Assembly: GCA_017654935.2 (NCBI GenBank)
Contig: CM065693.1
Span: forward strand, 14,891,258 to 14,955,257
Source of the DNA: Phymorhynchus buccinoides
Lineage: Eukaryota; Mollusca; Gastropoda; Neogastropoda; Raphitomidae
Reading direction: 5' to 3'
DNA: 64,000 nucleotides
Part shown: in pieces, positions 55,906 to 64,000 of the stretch
Layout: every line of letters begins with the position of its first letter
Position numbering within the stretch: position 1 is the first letter of the stretch
Notes under the pieces: generated by a model
The model's database searches: none
Seen by the model: the letters and a program-made list of their open reading frames with translations, nothing else
Told to the model about the DNA's origin: nothing
Position numbers and translations under genes: made by a program

Positions 55906-56000
55906 TGTGTGTTCGCGCGCGCGCGTGTGTTTCAATCTGTCCATTTGTCAGTATAGCAAAATGTTCTACATTTCTATCTCTTCCTCTATTATGTCTGTCT

Positions 56001-56500
56001 NNNNNNNNNNNNNNNNNNNNNNNNNNNNNNNNNNNNNNNNNNNNNNNNNNNNNNNNNNNNNNNNNNNNNNNNNNNNNNNNNNNNNNNNNNNNNNNNNNNN
56101 NNNNNNNNNNNNNNNNNNNNNNNNNNNNNNNNNNNNNNNNNNNNNNNNNNNNNNNNNNNNNNNNNNNNNNNNNNNNNNNNNNNNNNNNNNNNNNNNNNNN
56201 NNNNNNNNNNNNNNNNNNNNNNNNNNNNNNNNNNNNNNNNNNNNNNNNNNNNNNNNNNNNNNNNNNNNNNNNNNNNNNNNNNNNNNNNNNNNNNNNNNNN
56301 NNNNNNNNNNNNNNNNNNNNNNNNNNNNNNNNNNNNNNNNNNNNNNNNNNNNNNNNNNNNNNNNNNNNNNNNNNNNNNNNNNNNNNNNNNNNNNNNNNNN
56401 NNNNNNNNNNNNNNNNNNNNNNNNNNNNNNNNNNNNNNNNNNNNNNNNNNNNNNNNNNNNNNNNNNNNNNNNNNNNNNNNNNNNNNNNNNNNNNNNNNNN
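56001..56500. other. Assembly gap (500 N)
   Basis: Exactly 500 undetermined bases, a conventional placeholder size. The true length is unknown. Purine- and GT-rich DNA on the left and GGAC-rich DNA on the right may explain the break. Frames that run through it are artefacts. Confidence 0.99.
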
Positions 56501-56640
56501 AACACGGACGAATAGCCGACGGACGGACACACGCCGTAACGGACCGGACGGACACCGGACCGTACACCGGCACGGACGACGGACGGACCAGACAAAACAA
56601 TAGCTCTCCGAACCTTCGGCTCGGGGACTAAAAAAGAGCG
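56501..56640. repeat. GGAC-rich simple repeat ending in a hairpin
   Basis: Degenerate ACGGACGGACAC-type repeat (56501-56590), then ACCAGACAAAACAATAGCTC, TCCGAACCTTCGGCTCGGGG and ACTAAAAAAG. The CTCCGAACC/GGCTCGGGG foldback near the end could be the terminus of a mobile element whose other end lies in the gap. Confidence 0.5.
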
Positions 56641-56930
56641 ACAATAGAGGGTTGGACCAACATTGTGGGAGATTGAAATTAAAACAGAATCTACATGTAT
56701 ACGAGACAGTGAGAATGATGGGGGATGGGGGGTAGAAACTGAAAATTCAGAATTGAAGGGTTGACATAATGCTGGTGGGCAGAGCTAGAGAGAGAGAGAG
56801 CGATGAGAGAGAGAGAGGGCAAGTGGCGTGGAGCGAAAAGATCTACTTGCCGAGAATTGCCGAAACAAGTTCATGAGGATATTTCCATACTACTTTTACT
56901 AGTCACCCACAGCTATAAGGTCACCTAGGC

Positions 56931-57092
56931 GACGGCTATTCATGTCGAGATAGCATCGAGACTTAGCCATGATGCTTAGAACTTAGAAGCTCTTCCAAAA
57001 GGTCCTATTAAATCCTATAGGACTTTTGGAAGAGCTTCTAAGTTTAGCATCATGCTAAGTCTCATGCTAACTCGACATGAATACTCGTCCCC
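56931..57092. mobile_element. Palindromic MITE, family D (copy 3)
   Basis: GACGGCTATTCATGTCGAGA...TCGACATGAATACTCGTC outer ends. The inner arms TAGAAGCTCTTCCAAAAGG and CCTATTAAATCCTATAGG then CTTTTGGAAGAGCTTCTA are shared with copy 2. Confidence 0.8.
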
Positions 57093-57476
57093 AGATTCCA
57101 AAGCCGAAGGGATCACACGGAATAAGCCCACGCATGTTTAGTTTGATGTGGGAGAGCACTATTTTGTTTTATAGTCTGGAACGGTTAGACATCTAGATAC
57201 TAGAGGGGTTTATGTCTAAGCTGAACATTGGCAACTATAGCATTGTATGTATGCCAGTCAGTCGTTTCCGAACAATAACCATGACTGCCAGATAGCAGAG
57301 AGGGGGGCAGATACTATTCCGGCGGGCTGGGATAGGAATTGTGTGGGTGTTTTTTTTAGTGGAGATGCCTTGCCCATGGTACAACCCCACTCTGAGTTAG
57401 CATTCAGCATGCTGACATAATAGAAAGCCCCGCAATCTGACATAATATTGAGATACTAGTGAAAGCTTATACATGT

Positions 57477-57660
57477 TACCGGCAATCCTTGAAAACAGGC
57501 AATACATGTATTGACTAAAATGTTTAGGAAATACGTGTAATGCCTGTGACCGCTAGCTATTACACGTATTACCTAAAAATTTCAGGAATTACGCGAATTT
57601 CCTACAAATGGCAGCCATGTTTTACATGGATTGCCTAAAGCTGCAGGGAGACGATTTTTT
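57477..57660. repeat. Cluster of short palindromic words
   Basis: Variants of GGCAATACATGTATTG, GGAAATACGTGTAATGCC, ATTACACGTATTACC and GGAATTACGCGAATTTCC occur every 30-50 bp in alternating orientation. The function is unknown. Confidence 0.5.
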
Positions 57661-57779
57661 GTGTTCTTATACATGTTTTGCATCACATAATCAAAATATG
57701 TATAAGAAGATTAAATGCACACAAACACTCCACTAAATATTTTGACCTTGACATATTTTATCTCAATAGTAAGCAAGGC

Positions 57780-57905
57780 ATTACTGAAAAAAAACGGGGA
57801 GAAATAGAAATATAAACCAAATTGAAAGAAGGTGTGGCGGTGGGTGTGGTGTGGGTGTCGGGGGTGGTGGGTGGGGTGGGGGGGGGGGGGGGGTAGGAGT
57901 GGAGG
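57780..57905. repeat. GGTGTGG/poly-G tract
   Basis: GGTGGGTGTGGTGTGGGTG, then GGGGTGGGGGGGGGGGGG near 57875-57893. Within the candidate intron. Confidence 0.8.
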
Positions 57906-58058
57906 GCGGTTGTTTCCACATTTGCCACAAGGTCTTATCTTATAAGGCGAGGTGTTTTTTTTTTAATATATTAAAAGGATTCACGTGCTTGTACTGCTAT
58001 GTTTCATGCGTTTAATTCTGTGATTGTGTATGTTGCATTGTGAGTTGCTTTGCGACAG

Positions 58059-58112
58059 GTCAGTGAAAACATCACTGAAACTACCGAAAGTCATGATGAG
58101 ATGTTTTCAGGG
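58059..58112 (+). CDS. Candidate second coding exon of the same unidentified gene
   Basis: The 54-bp segment is preceded by a T-rich stretch and TTTGCGACAG, and followed by GGG|GTACGT. It gives exactly 18 codons, VSENITETTESHDEMFSG, starting and ending in phase 0. That matches the phase-0 donor at 55684, and the residue composition (acidic, Ser/Thr-rich) fits the first candidate exon. Inference: an N-terminal cytosolic acidic region of a gene that continues to the right. No further exon is certain; the segment at 58262-58390 is one possibility. Confidence 0.45.
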
Positions 58113-58261
58113 GTACGTTTAAAGCACATAATGATACAATTGAGGGAAGATTTAACTTGAGTGTTGACTGTCACTGAATTGTCACGGCGCTGGCGGAAGG
58201 GGAAAAAGAAAACCTTTAAAAAATAAAAATAAAAGCATTGCCGTCAACTGCTCTTCCAAAG

Positions 58262-58390
58262 AGAGTCTACTTTGAGACGGTGGAAGAGGTCAAATCGGCA
58301 ACAAATAGATGCAAATGCTTCAAAATCAAGCTCAAGTGCAACAGCAGATGCCACTCGAGTGTTCCTTGTAAAAAACAAACGCGTCGATGA
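58262..58390 (+). CDS. Cys-rich coding segment ending in a stop
   Basis: From AGAGTCTACTTTG the frame encodes 42 residues, including FETVEEVKSATNR then CKCFKIKLKCNSRCHSSVPC, and ends TGA. The spacing C-x-C-x6-C-x3-C-x5-C with a basic end looks like a small zinc-binding Cys cluster of the kind found at the C-terminus of some transposon-encoded and nuclear proteins. The preceding CTCTTCCAAAG could be a weak acceptor in phase 0. It could then be the last exon of the candidate gene at 55574 and 58059, with an intron of only about 149 bp. It could equally be a transposon-gene remnant. Confidence 0.4.
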   Translation, partial: RVYFETVEEVKSATNRCKCFKIKLKCNSRCHSSVPCKKQTRR

Positions 58391-58589
58391 ATGATGTGGA
58401 AAGCGTGAATGTGAAATCCTTGACAAGTTTGGTGTGTTTTATTCAATGTGGCAGTTTTTTTTTTATTCGTTACATATTTTATATTTTATATATTTAATGT
58501 TTTTATTCTACTTTACCTTGTAGTAGACAAAATGTTTAACTCCAACTTCTCGTATTCGGAGATGAAGGAAGGAAGACAAGGAGAGTGGT

Positions 58590-58685
58590 AGCGAGAGAGA
58601 GAGAGGCGGAGGGAGAGAGAGAGTAGACGAGAGAGAGAGGAGAGAGAGATTTTTTTTTGTGAGAGTAGATGAGAGAGAGAGAGAC
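58590..58685. repeat. GA-rich purine tract
   Basis: AGAGAGAGAG runs with a short poly-T interruption. Confidence 0.85.
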
Positions 58686-59099
58686 AACACTGAACACGGA
58701 ACGGTTTTTATTGCCGCCTTATAAACTAGAAATAAACAAAATGTTTGGTTTCAACTTGTCATATATACCGTGGGAGACAGGAATTATTGACAAGGTTACC
58801 GTTGGTGATGCAGAATTTTAGTATGAAATTTAAAAAATAACAGGTAAAACAAACAACTATATGACAAGTGTTTAACGTGGGGGGGGACATTATGTTTATT
58901 TCACACATGAGACAAAGCCAAAATAACGTGCTGGTTTCTTGTTGGTCTGTGTTTCAATGATAAAGGCGCATTCGCCGAAATATCCAGTGGTTTTTTGGGT
59001 TTGTCTTTTGTGAATATAAGAACGTCACTTTACACTTGTGTAGTTTGCTTTGTTGAATATAAAATATAAAGTTGATTTGTATCTTCTGCAGGGGATGAA

Positions 59100-59443
59100 T
59101 TCACACACACACACACACACCGGACACATAGAAGACAGTGCCACCTATACTCTCTCTCTCCTTCTCTCTCCCTCTCTCTATCTCTCTTCTCTCTCTCAGC
59201 TTCTCTATCTCTCTCGCCTTAGTAACCCCAGGCATAAATCCTTGTAAAATAAAGTGTTTGAAGTCTTCTCTCTCTACTCTCTCTCTCCTCTCTCTCTCTC
59301 TCTCCTCTCTATCTCTCCCCCCCCCCCCTCTCTCTATCTCCTCTCTCTCTCTCCCCCCCCTCTCTCTCTCTCTCTCTCTCCTCTTTCTCTCTCTCTCTCG
59401 ACTAGGCCCAGCCTAAAACCTTGTAAAATAAAGTGTTTGAAGT

Positions 59444-59490
<47 letters not shown>

Positions 59491-59510
59491 TCCCCCCCCC
59501 CTCTCTCTGA
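59100..59510. repeat. CA and CT microsatellites with an internal duplication
   Basis: CA run at 59103-59119, then CT-rich DNA. The stretch (C)CTTGTAAAATAAAGTGTTTG, AAGTC occurs twice (about 59241 and 59421), each followed by a CT tract, so a block of about 180 bp has been duplicated. Includes C-runs near 59323 and 59492. Confidence 0.85.
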
Positions 59511-59719
59511 CCCACATTATTTCCATTCATGCCCCACACCGCGACATCATAATCATTGCCCTTTTCTTTCCCCCCTCGACGTCCCGTGGATTTATTGACT
59601 CTAGGAACACAACGGTCACGTGACCAAAGTAGGCCGGAGGGCAAAGGTAAAGCTAATGGCCCTGCTCGCATTCTGGCATCTTGTTTGGTCTCAATATGCT
59701 TACGAGTTATGAAGTCAGG

Positions 59720-59725
59720 GGGGAG

Positions 59726-59756
<31 letters not shown>

Positions 59757-59758
59757 CT
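59720..59758. repeat. Poly-G tract
   Basis: About 35 bases of almost pure G after GGGGGGAGGGAGG. Length is uncertain in an assembly. Confidence 0.85.
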
Positions 59759-59774
59759 GAGAGGACTTGTTTGT

Positions 59775-60002
59775 TCCCTATATATTCTTCATAACTGCTG
59801 GCCAACGTTCTTTTTCTTGTCAAGCACCATCTCTGTGGAATTCTCTGCCTTCTCCTCTCCGACACTCCAACTCAGTCTCTCTCATTCAAAACCTCTCTTA
59901 AAACCCATCTTTTTCCTGCTGCGCCCTAAATATATGATCAGTTGCCTATCGTTGTGTGCACGTGAGGGAAGAGTGATTTAAGAGGTTTGTGCTGTGTTTT
60001 GT

Positions 60003-60040
<38 letters not shown>

Positions 60041-60326
60041 TGTGTGGTGTGTGTGGTGTGTGTAAGTGTGTGTGTGTTTGTGTTGTGAGCCATGAATGTG
60101 TGCTTGTGTGTATTTTGGCTTTGTGGGTTGTGTGTGCACTCCATGTGTCTATGTGTGTGTTTGTGTGTCTGTCTGTAGTGCGTACGTTGTTGTGTGAATC
60201 CCCTATTTGTGTTTGTGTATGTGTGTTGGTGTATGTGGTCAGTCCATGCGGCTCAGTTGCTGTGGCTTACCGAATGGGGTATGAACGAGTTGTGGCGTCA
60301 ATAATTGTGTGTGTTTATGTGTGTGT

Positions 60327-60379
<53 letters not shown>

Positions 60380-60619
60380 GCGTGCGTGCGTGTGCGTCCG
60401 TGCGTGTGCGCGTGTGCGTGTGTGTGTGTGTGCGTGTGGGTTAGAGAGAGAGAGAGAGAGAGAGTTGCTTTGCATATGCGCTGTTGGTGGTTGGTGTCAC
60501 TCTTGAATGTTGTTTTTTGTTATCTGTTGATGAATAATTGATTGTAAAGCGCTTTGGGTTCATTTGAGGTAAAGCGCTATATAAATGTACTGTTATTATT
60601 ATTATTATTATTATTATTA
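59775..60619 (+). pseudogene. 5'-truncated L2/CR1-group LINE (RT C-terminus to 3' tail)
   Basis: 59800-59935 encodes APSLWNSLPSPLRHSNSVSL, then decayed KTHLF-like sequence. This is the same C-terminal block as HLWNSLPQHVRSSDS in the intact LINE. Its 3' UTR is dominated by (GT)n tracts (60005-60050 and 60325-60440). It ends GATTGTAAAGCGCTTTGGGT, TCATTTGAGGTAAAGCGC, TATATAAATGTACTG and (TTA)n. The terminus matches that of the LINE ending at 47023, so the two belong to one family or close relatives. Confidence 0.75.
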
Positions 60620-60704
60620 TAACTTTGTCTAATTGAGCATTACACCCAAAATATATATATTTCACTATTTTGCTTTGCTTGATTAAGGGACAGGAAAGTT
60701 GGGT

Positions 60705-60827
60705 TTAAAGACCCCCCACATTCCCACGTGTCTTATGCTAGGAAGATTTCTTAAGATTTCTTACTAGCTATAAGAGGAAAAGCACGTGAAAACGGTGATT
60801 TTCACACGTGACGTGGTGGGTCTTTAA
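60705..60827. mobile_element. TTAA-bounded MITE, family G (copy 2)
   Basis: TTAAAGACCCCCCACATTCC at the left and CACACGTGACGTGGTGGGTC then TTTAA at the right. The inverted ends TTAAAGACCC(A/C)CCAC are clearer here than in copy 1. No coding capacity. Confidence 0.7.
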
Positions 60828-61407
60828 CGGTCGCTCGGCTACAAAGGGCAGGCACATGCGAGTCGAACCATCAACCAACCATCACAACCAACATTTAGTA
60901 CTTCGTGTCTAGTAGAATTGCGAATATTAATGTTTTGCGTCCTCTCGGCCAAAGGCCATATGGGGCATTGCTGTTACTGTAGTTATTGGGGAAGGGGGGG
61001 GGGGGGAGAAGGGAATAAGAACAAGTTTTTTTGTTAAAATATAGTTCTTTTATTATTTATATATATTTATGTTTGCTTAAAACTGAATTTTATCTTGAAT
61101 AATAGGTCAAGATTGTGTTAGGTGCCATGGCTCGCACAAAGACTACTCACGTAGTTATAAATGTATATTATTTTGTTTAAAATGTTATTACATTTTTGTT
61201 AGTTAATACTCAGTCCCTGAGCTATTATTGGAGATTAACATTTTCAGGACCACCTTTTAAAAATCTATATAAATATTTAAAAAAATTAATTAAGGTCTAG
61301 AGACAATTAATATACACTATATATACATGTGATCTTTATTTTCAACCAAAGGGTTTAAAAGCAAGTAAGTACAACAATTAATTTTGACTTTATTAAGTCC
61401 CATGGTG
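60828..61407. other. AT-rich unique DNA
   Basis: Contains a G-run at about 60996-61009. Otherwise ordinary AT-rich sequence without supported features. Confidence 0.4.
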
Positions 61408-61523
61408 TAGAGTGGCACAGTGGTAGCGCGTTCGCTTCGTGTCAAGTAAACCCGAGTTCGAACCTGGGTACAGGGGATTTTTTTCTCTCATTCTGCACTA
61501 GGCCTTAACGGTCTGAACGTGGA

Positions 61524-61554
<31 letters not shown>

Positions 61555-61791
61555 CGTGCGCCCATGCACTTAGCATACGCTAACCCCAGTGGCAACGAAA
61601 AAGTTGTCATTAGGTCAAAATTTACCCGCCCCCCCCTCAGTGACAAAAATCGCATGCCAAAAAAACAACAACAAAACTGGGTGGCGCGCCTCTGGCTGCG
61701 ACGCGCTCTCCAGGTGGGAGCAACCTGAATTTCACAGAGACGCCTCTGTGACTATAAAGTACCTAATACCTAATACCTAATATGTGCAAAT
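61408..61791 (+). mobile_element. V-SINE-type SINE (copy 2)
   Basis: The tRNA-related head has A-box-like GAGTGGCACAGTGGTAGCGC and B-box CGAGTTCGAACCTGGG. The central block is GTCTTTCGGATGAGACGATA then AACCGAGGTCC. The body has GCGACGCGCTCTCCAGGTGG, ending CTATAAAGTACCTAATACC plus two further CCTAATA units. The central block is the conserved domain that defines V-SINEs, known from vertebrates and from molluscan SINEs. The opposite-strand copy is at 55014-55394. Confidence 0.88.
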
Positions 61792-62355
61792 ATCTACTTT
61801 GAAGCGTGTTATGCATAGGAGTGTAATGTATTGTTTGTGAAAGAGTGAGGATCCCTAGTCTAGTAGAGTGGAGATTTTGGTTTATATATAGCAGCTGGGT
61901 GGAAGGGGCGGAGAGCAATAGAATAAATAAAGTGTGATGCGCGAAGAAGCAACAGGGGTCAGAAGTAGACATTTGCCGGCTTAAAGAAAAATCCTTAAAA
62001 TGTCCTTGACCCTTCACTCCCTCACCTACAAATACCCCACCTTCTCCATCCCCAACTTCAATCTCCCTCCCATAACCCATTTTTATTCTTCTTTTAAGTA
62101 CGCTATTTTCGGTTTGAGGGCACTAATAAATTGAAGGTTATGATGGGTGGTTGGGGGACTATTGGGACTAGAGTACGCAGCGTTCAAATTGTATGTGAAT
62201 CGAGGAGACCAAGGCAGAGTATATTCAAGTGTTGGCACTCTTGTACATTAGACACCGCCCTCTCATGTCTACGATCCTCAATCTCAAAGTCTGCTTCTTT
62301 CAGTTTTATGATTTTATGGGGACATCTGTGGGGTGCATAAAGATATAGTAAACGT
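61792..62355. other. Unique DNA, no supported gene
   Basis: A minus-strand frame at 62184-62310 includes [20 protein letters not shown], which is protein-like. It lacks splice or start evidence and runs directly into a GA tract. Parts (TTGGCACTCTTGTACATTAG then ACACCGCCCTC) also resemble 31505-31540, which argues for a dispersed repeat. Confidence 0.35.
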
Positions 62356-62546
<191 letters not shown>

Positions 62547-62781
62547 TATAGCTGCATTCACCCACTAAAGTTTTTTCTGCAAAATGAGAACAAATATATA
62601 ACGAGAGACACCCGCCTATGTTCGTTCACTATGCACTTTGTCTAAGAGAAGAATCGATGTAAATTGTTTAAAGTGGTTTTTGAGTTATTTTTACTAGCTT
62701 GATTGAATGTTGTGCAGTTGATTGTACATGTCCCCATGTGGATAGGCCGGAGGCCTCACATTAAAATTCCAGTGTTCCAGT

Positions 62782-62783
<2 letters not shown>

Positions 62784-62865
<82 letters not shown>
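62784..62865. repeat. (CT)n microsatellite, about 80 bp
   Basis: Uninterrupted CT run flanked by CAGTGTTCCAGTGTT and CAAATACATCTCAAAC. Confidence 0.97.
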
Positions 62866-62869
<4 letters not shown>

Positions 62870-63181
62870 ACATCTCAAACTCTGATGAGGGCCCGCGTGT
62901 GTGAATGTGCGCGCGCGCGCGTGATTTTTGTCTGCGTTCTCTCTTCTGTATAATATTATGTACGTCTACAGGTCTTAATAATATTTCAGTACAAATGTAT
63001 CGGCACACTATTATGCGCTGACACAAATCATACACTGTGACACCTGACGTTGACATATTAAAAGCTAAAATTAATGACCTTTTGTGAAGAGAACTCGTTC
63101 CTCTAGCATTGTCTAAAGAATTGGAGGTATTGGTGTTCAGGTGGATTTTTACCCGGCCAAAGGTCGGGGTTTTGCGATTGG

Positions 63182-63198
63182 TTTGTGTGTGTGTGTGT

Positions 63199-63266
<68 letters not shown>

Positions 63267-63340
63267 GTGCGTGCGTGCGTGCGTGCGTGCGCGTGTGCGC
63301 GTGTGCGTGCGTCTGTGTGTGTGTCTGTGTATCGATTATC
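63182..63340. repeat. (GT)n to (GC/GT)n microsatellite
   Basis: Pure GT for about 80 bp, then GTGCGTGCGTGC variants. Confidence 0.95.
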
Positions 63341-63414
63341 TTAAAAAACTACTGTTTGGACTTTGATTAAAATTGGCAGAGGGGTAGACAACTTGAAAAG
63401 GAAGCTTCCTTTCG

Positions 63415-63720
63415 TTAATCAACACCGTGCTGACCTTGACCTTGAAGTTTGACCATGAAAACCGAAATTTCCTTCTTTGGGCTATGTAATCCCCCCCCCC
63501 CCCCCCCCCCCCCCCCCACCCCCCATTCCCCCACCCCCCCCCCCCCCCCCCCCCCCCCCCACCCCCCCCCCCCCCACCCCCCCCCCCCCCCCCCCCCCCC
63601 CCTCAGCTTTATTTCGTGAACTAGTGAACAGAATCGCTTCAAATGTTGTGTGGTGGTGTACCATGGTGCAAGGAAGTTTGTATAAAAGTTCAGCTGTATC
63701 TCGTGAACTAGTTTGTGTGT
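63415..63720. mobile_element. Element E fragment (copy 3), interrupted by poly-C
   Basis: CCGTGCTGACCTTGACCTTG, AAGTTTGACCATGAAAACCG and AAATTTCCTTCTTTGGGCTA match 18897-18965 of copy 1. After a long C-tract (63490-63602) it continues TATTTCGTGAACTAGTGAAC, AGAATCGCTTCAAA, GTTGTGTGGTGGTGTACC, resembling the adjacent part of element E. A TATCTCGTGAACTAG repeat follows. Confidence 0.65.
63490..63602. repeat. Poly-C tract with A interruptions
   Basis: About 110 bases of C with single As. Proline and glycine frames here are compositional. Length is likely to be unreliable. Confidence 0.9.
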
Positions 63721-63910
63721 GTGGTGTAGTTTACAATATGTAGTTTGATATGAAAACAGTGGAATGCTTAATAATATTCTACTGACGTAATAGCCTCTAT
63801 AATTATTAAGGCTGCCATTTTTCGTCACTCTTTCTAAGTAGGTGAATGCAACGGTTGAACGTTTTATCGATGAAACAGGAATGAGAAGCGATTTGAGAAG
63901 CGAATAGTTA

Positions 63911-64000
63911 AGACGGGGTCAAAAGCCCATGGGCGGGTAAGAAGCCCATGCCAATCATCTCACTAAATGAAGCAAATTTCAGTCACATTTTTTCCATGAG
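63911..64000. mobile_element. Hairpin MITE, family H1 (copy 4, cut by window end)
   Basis: AGACGGGGTCAAAAGCCCAT, GGGCGGGTAAGAAGCCCA and CAAATTTCAGTCACATTTT match the left arm of H1 with more substitutions than the other copies. It is an older copy. Confidence 0.75.

Noticed and set aside
55664..56644. Long frames crossing the N block
   Set aside because: The frames are open only because undetermined bases contain no stops.

Overview
The window looks like non-genic, repeat-saturated DNA from an invertebrate nuclear genome, most likely a mollusc and perhaps a gastropod. The pointers are a V-SINE-superfamily SINE of the kind known in molluscs, L2/CR1-type and Penelope-type retroelements, long microsatellites, many palindromic TIR elements, and TTAGGG-type telomeric motifs inside a transposon. 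Nothing is bacterial: there are no dense ORFs and no operons. Species-level assignment is inference. A 500-base N block at 56001-56500 is an assembly gap.

Layout. 0-7.3 kb: palindromic MITEs, the decayed 3' end of a non-LTR retrotransposon with a (CTA)n tail, and three small minisatellites. 7.3-15 kb: exon-like segments with splice signals whose shared sequence motif is also expanded as a ~32-bp minisatellite. That minisatellite is split by a probable solo LTR (8845-10637). A frameshifted Penelope-like fragment and TTAA-flanked MITEs follow. 15.3-16.5 kb: a ~140-bp array carrying a GT/GC alternating tract in every unit. 18.1-19.1 kb: element 'E', full of AGGTCA-type half-sites. 20.2-31 kb: a ~10-kb CpG-rich satellite with a 40-bp unit and nested higher-order structure. 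31-36 kb: MITEs, including a palindrome whose arms contain telomere-like repeats, a tRNA-like sequence, and G-rich and CT tracts. 36.2-38.5 kb: a second, AT-rich minisatellite (~42 bp).

39-48 kb: L1/Tx1-like remnants, then a 1.3-kb tandem duplication. One copy of the duplication carries an apparently intact 4.3-kb L2/CR1-group LINE with a 1182-codon ORF (endonuclease plus reverse transcriptase). The other copy preserves the empty site. 48-51.6 kb: a second copy of element E in reverse orientation, beside a paralogous empty site, and a second telomere-motif palindrome. 52-64 kb: more unique DNA, a 114-bp minisatellite interrupted by a V-SINE, and a two-exon gene candidate (55574-55684 and 58059-58112, both phase 0). 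A Cys-rich coding remnant, a truncated LINE, a second V-SINE and long microsatellites complete this part.

The only convincing complete protein-coding gene is the LINE ORF. Host genes are represented at most by short candidate exons. The most useful content is a set of nested insertions with matching empty sites, which give insertion boundaries and relative ages directly, plus two tandem arrays with unusual organisation.
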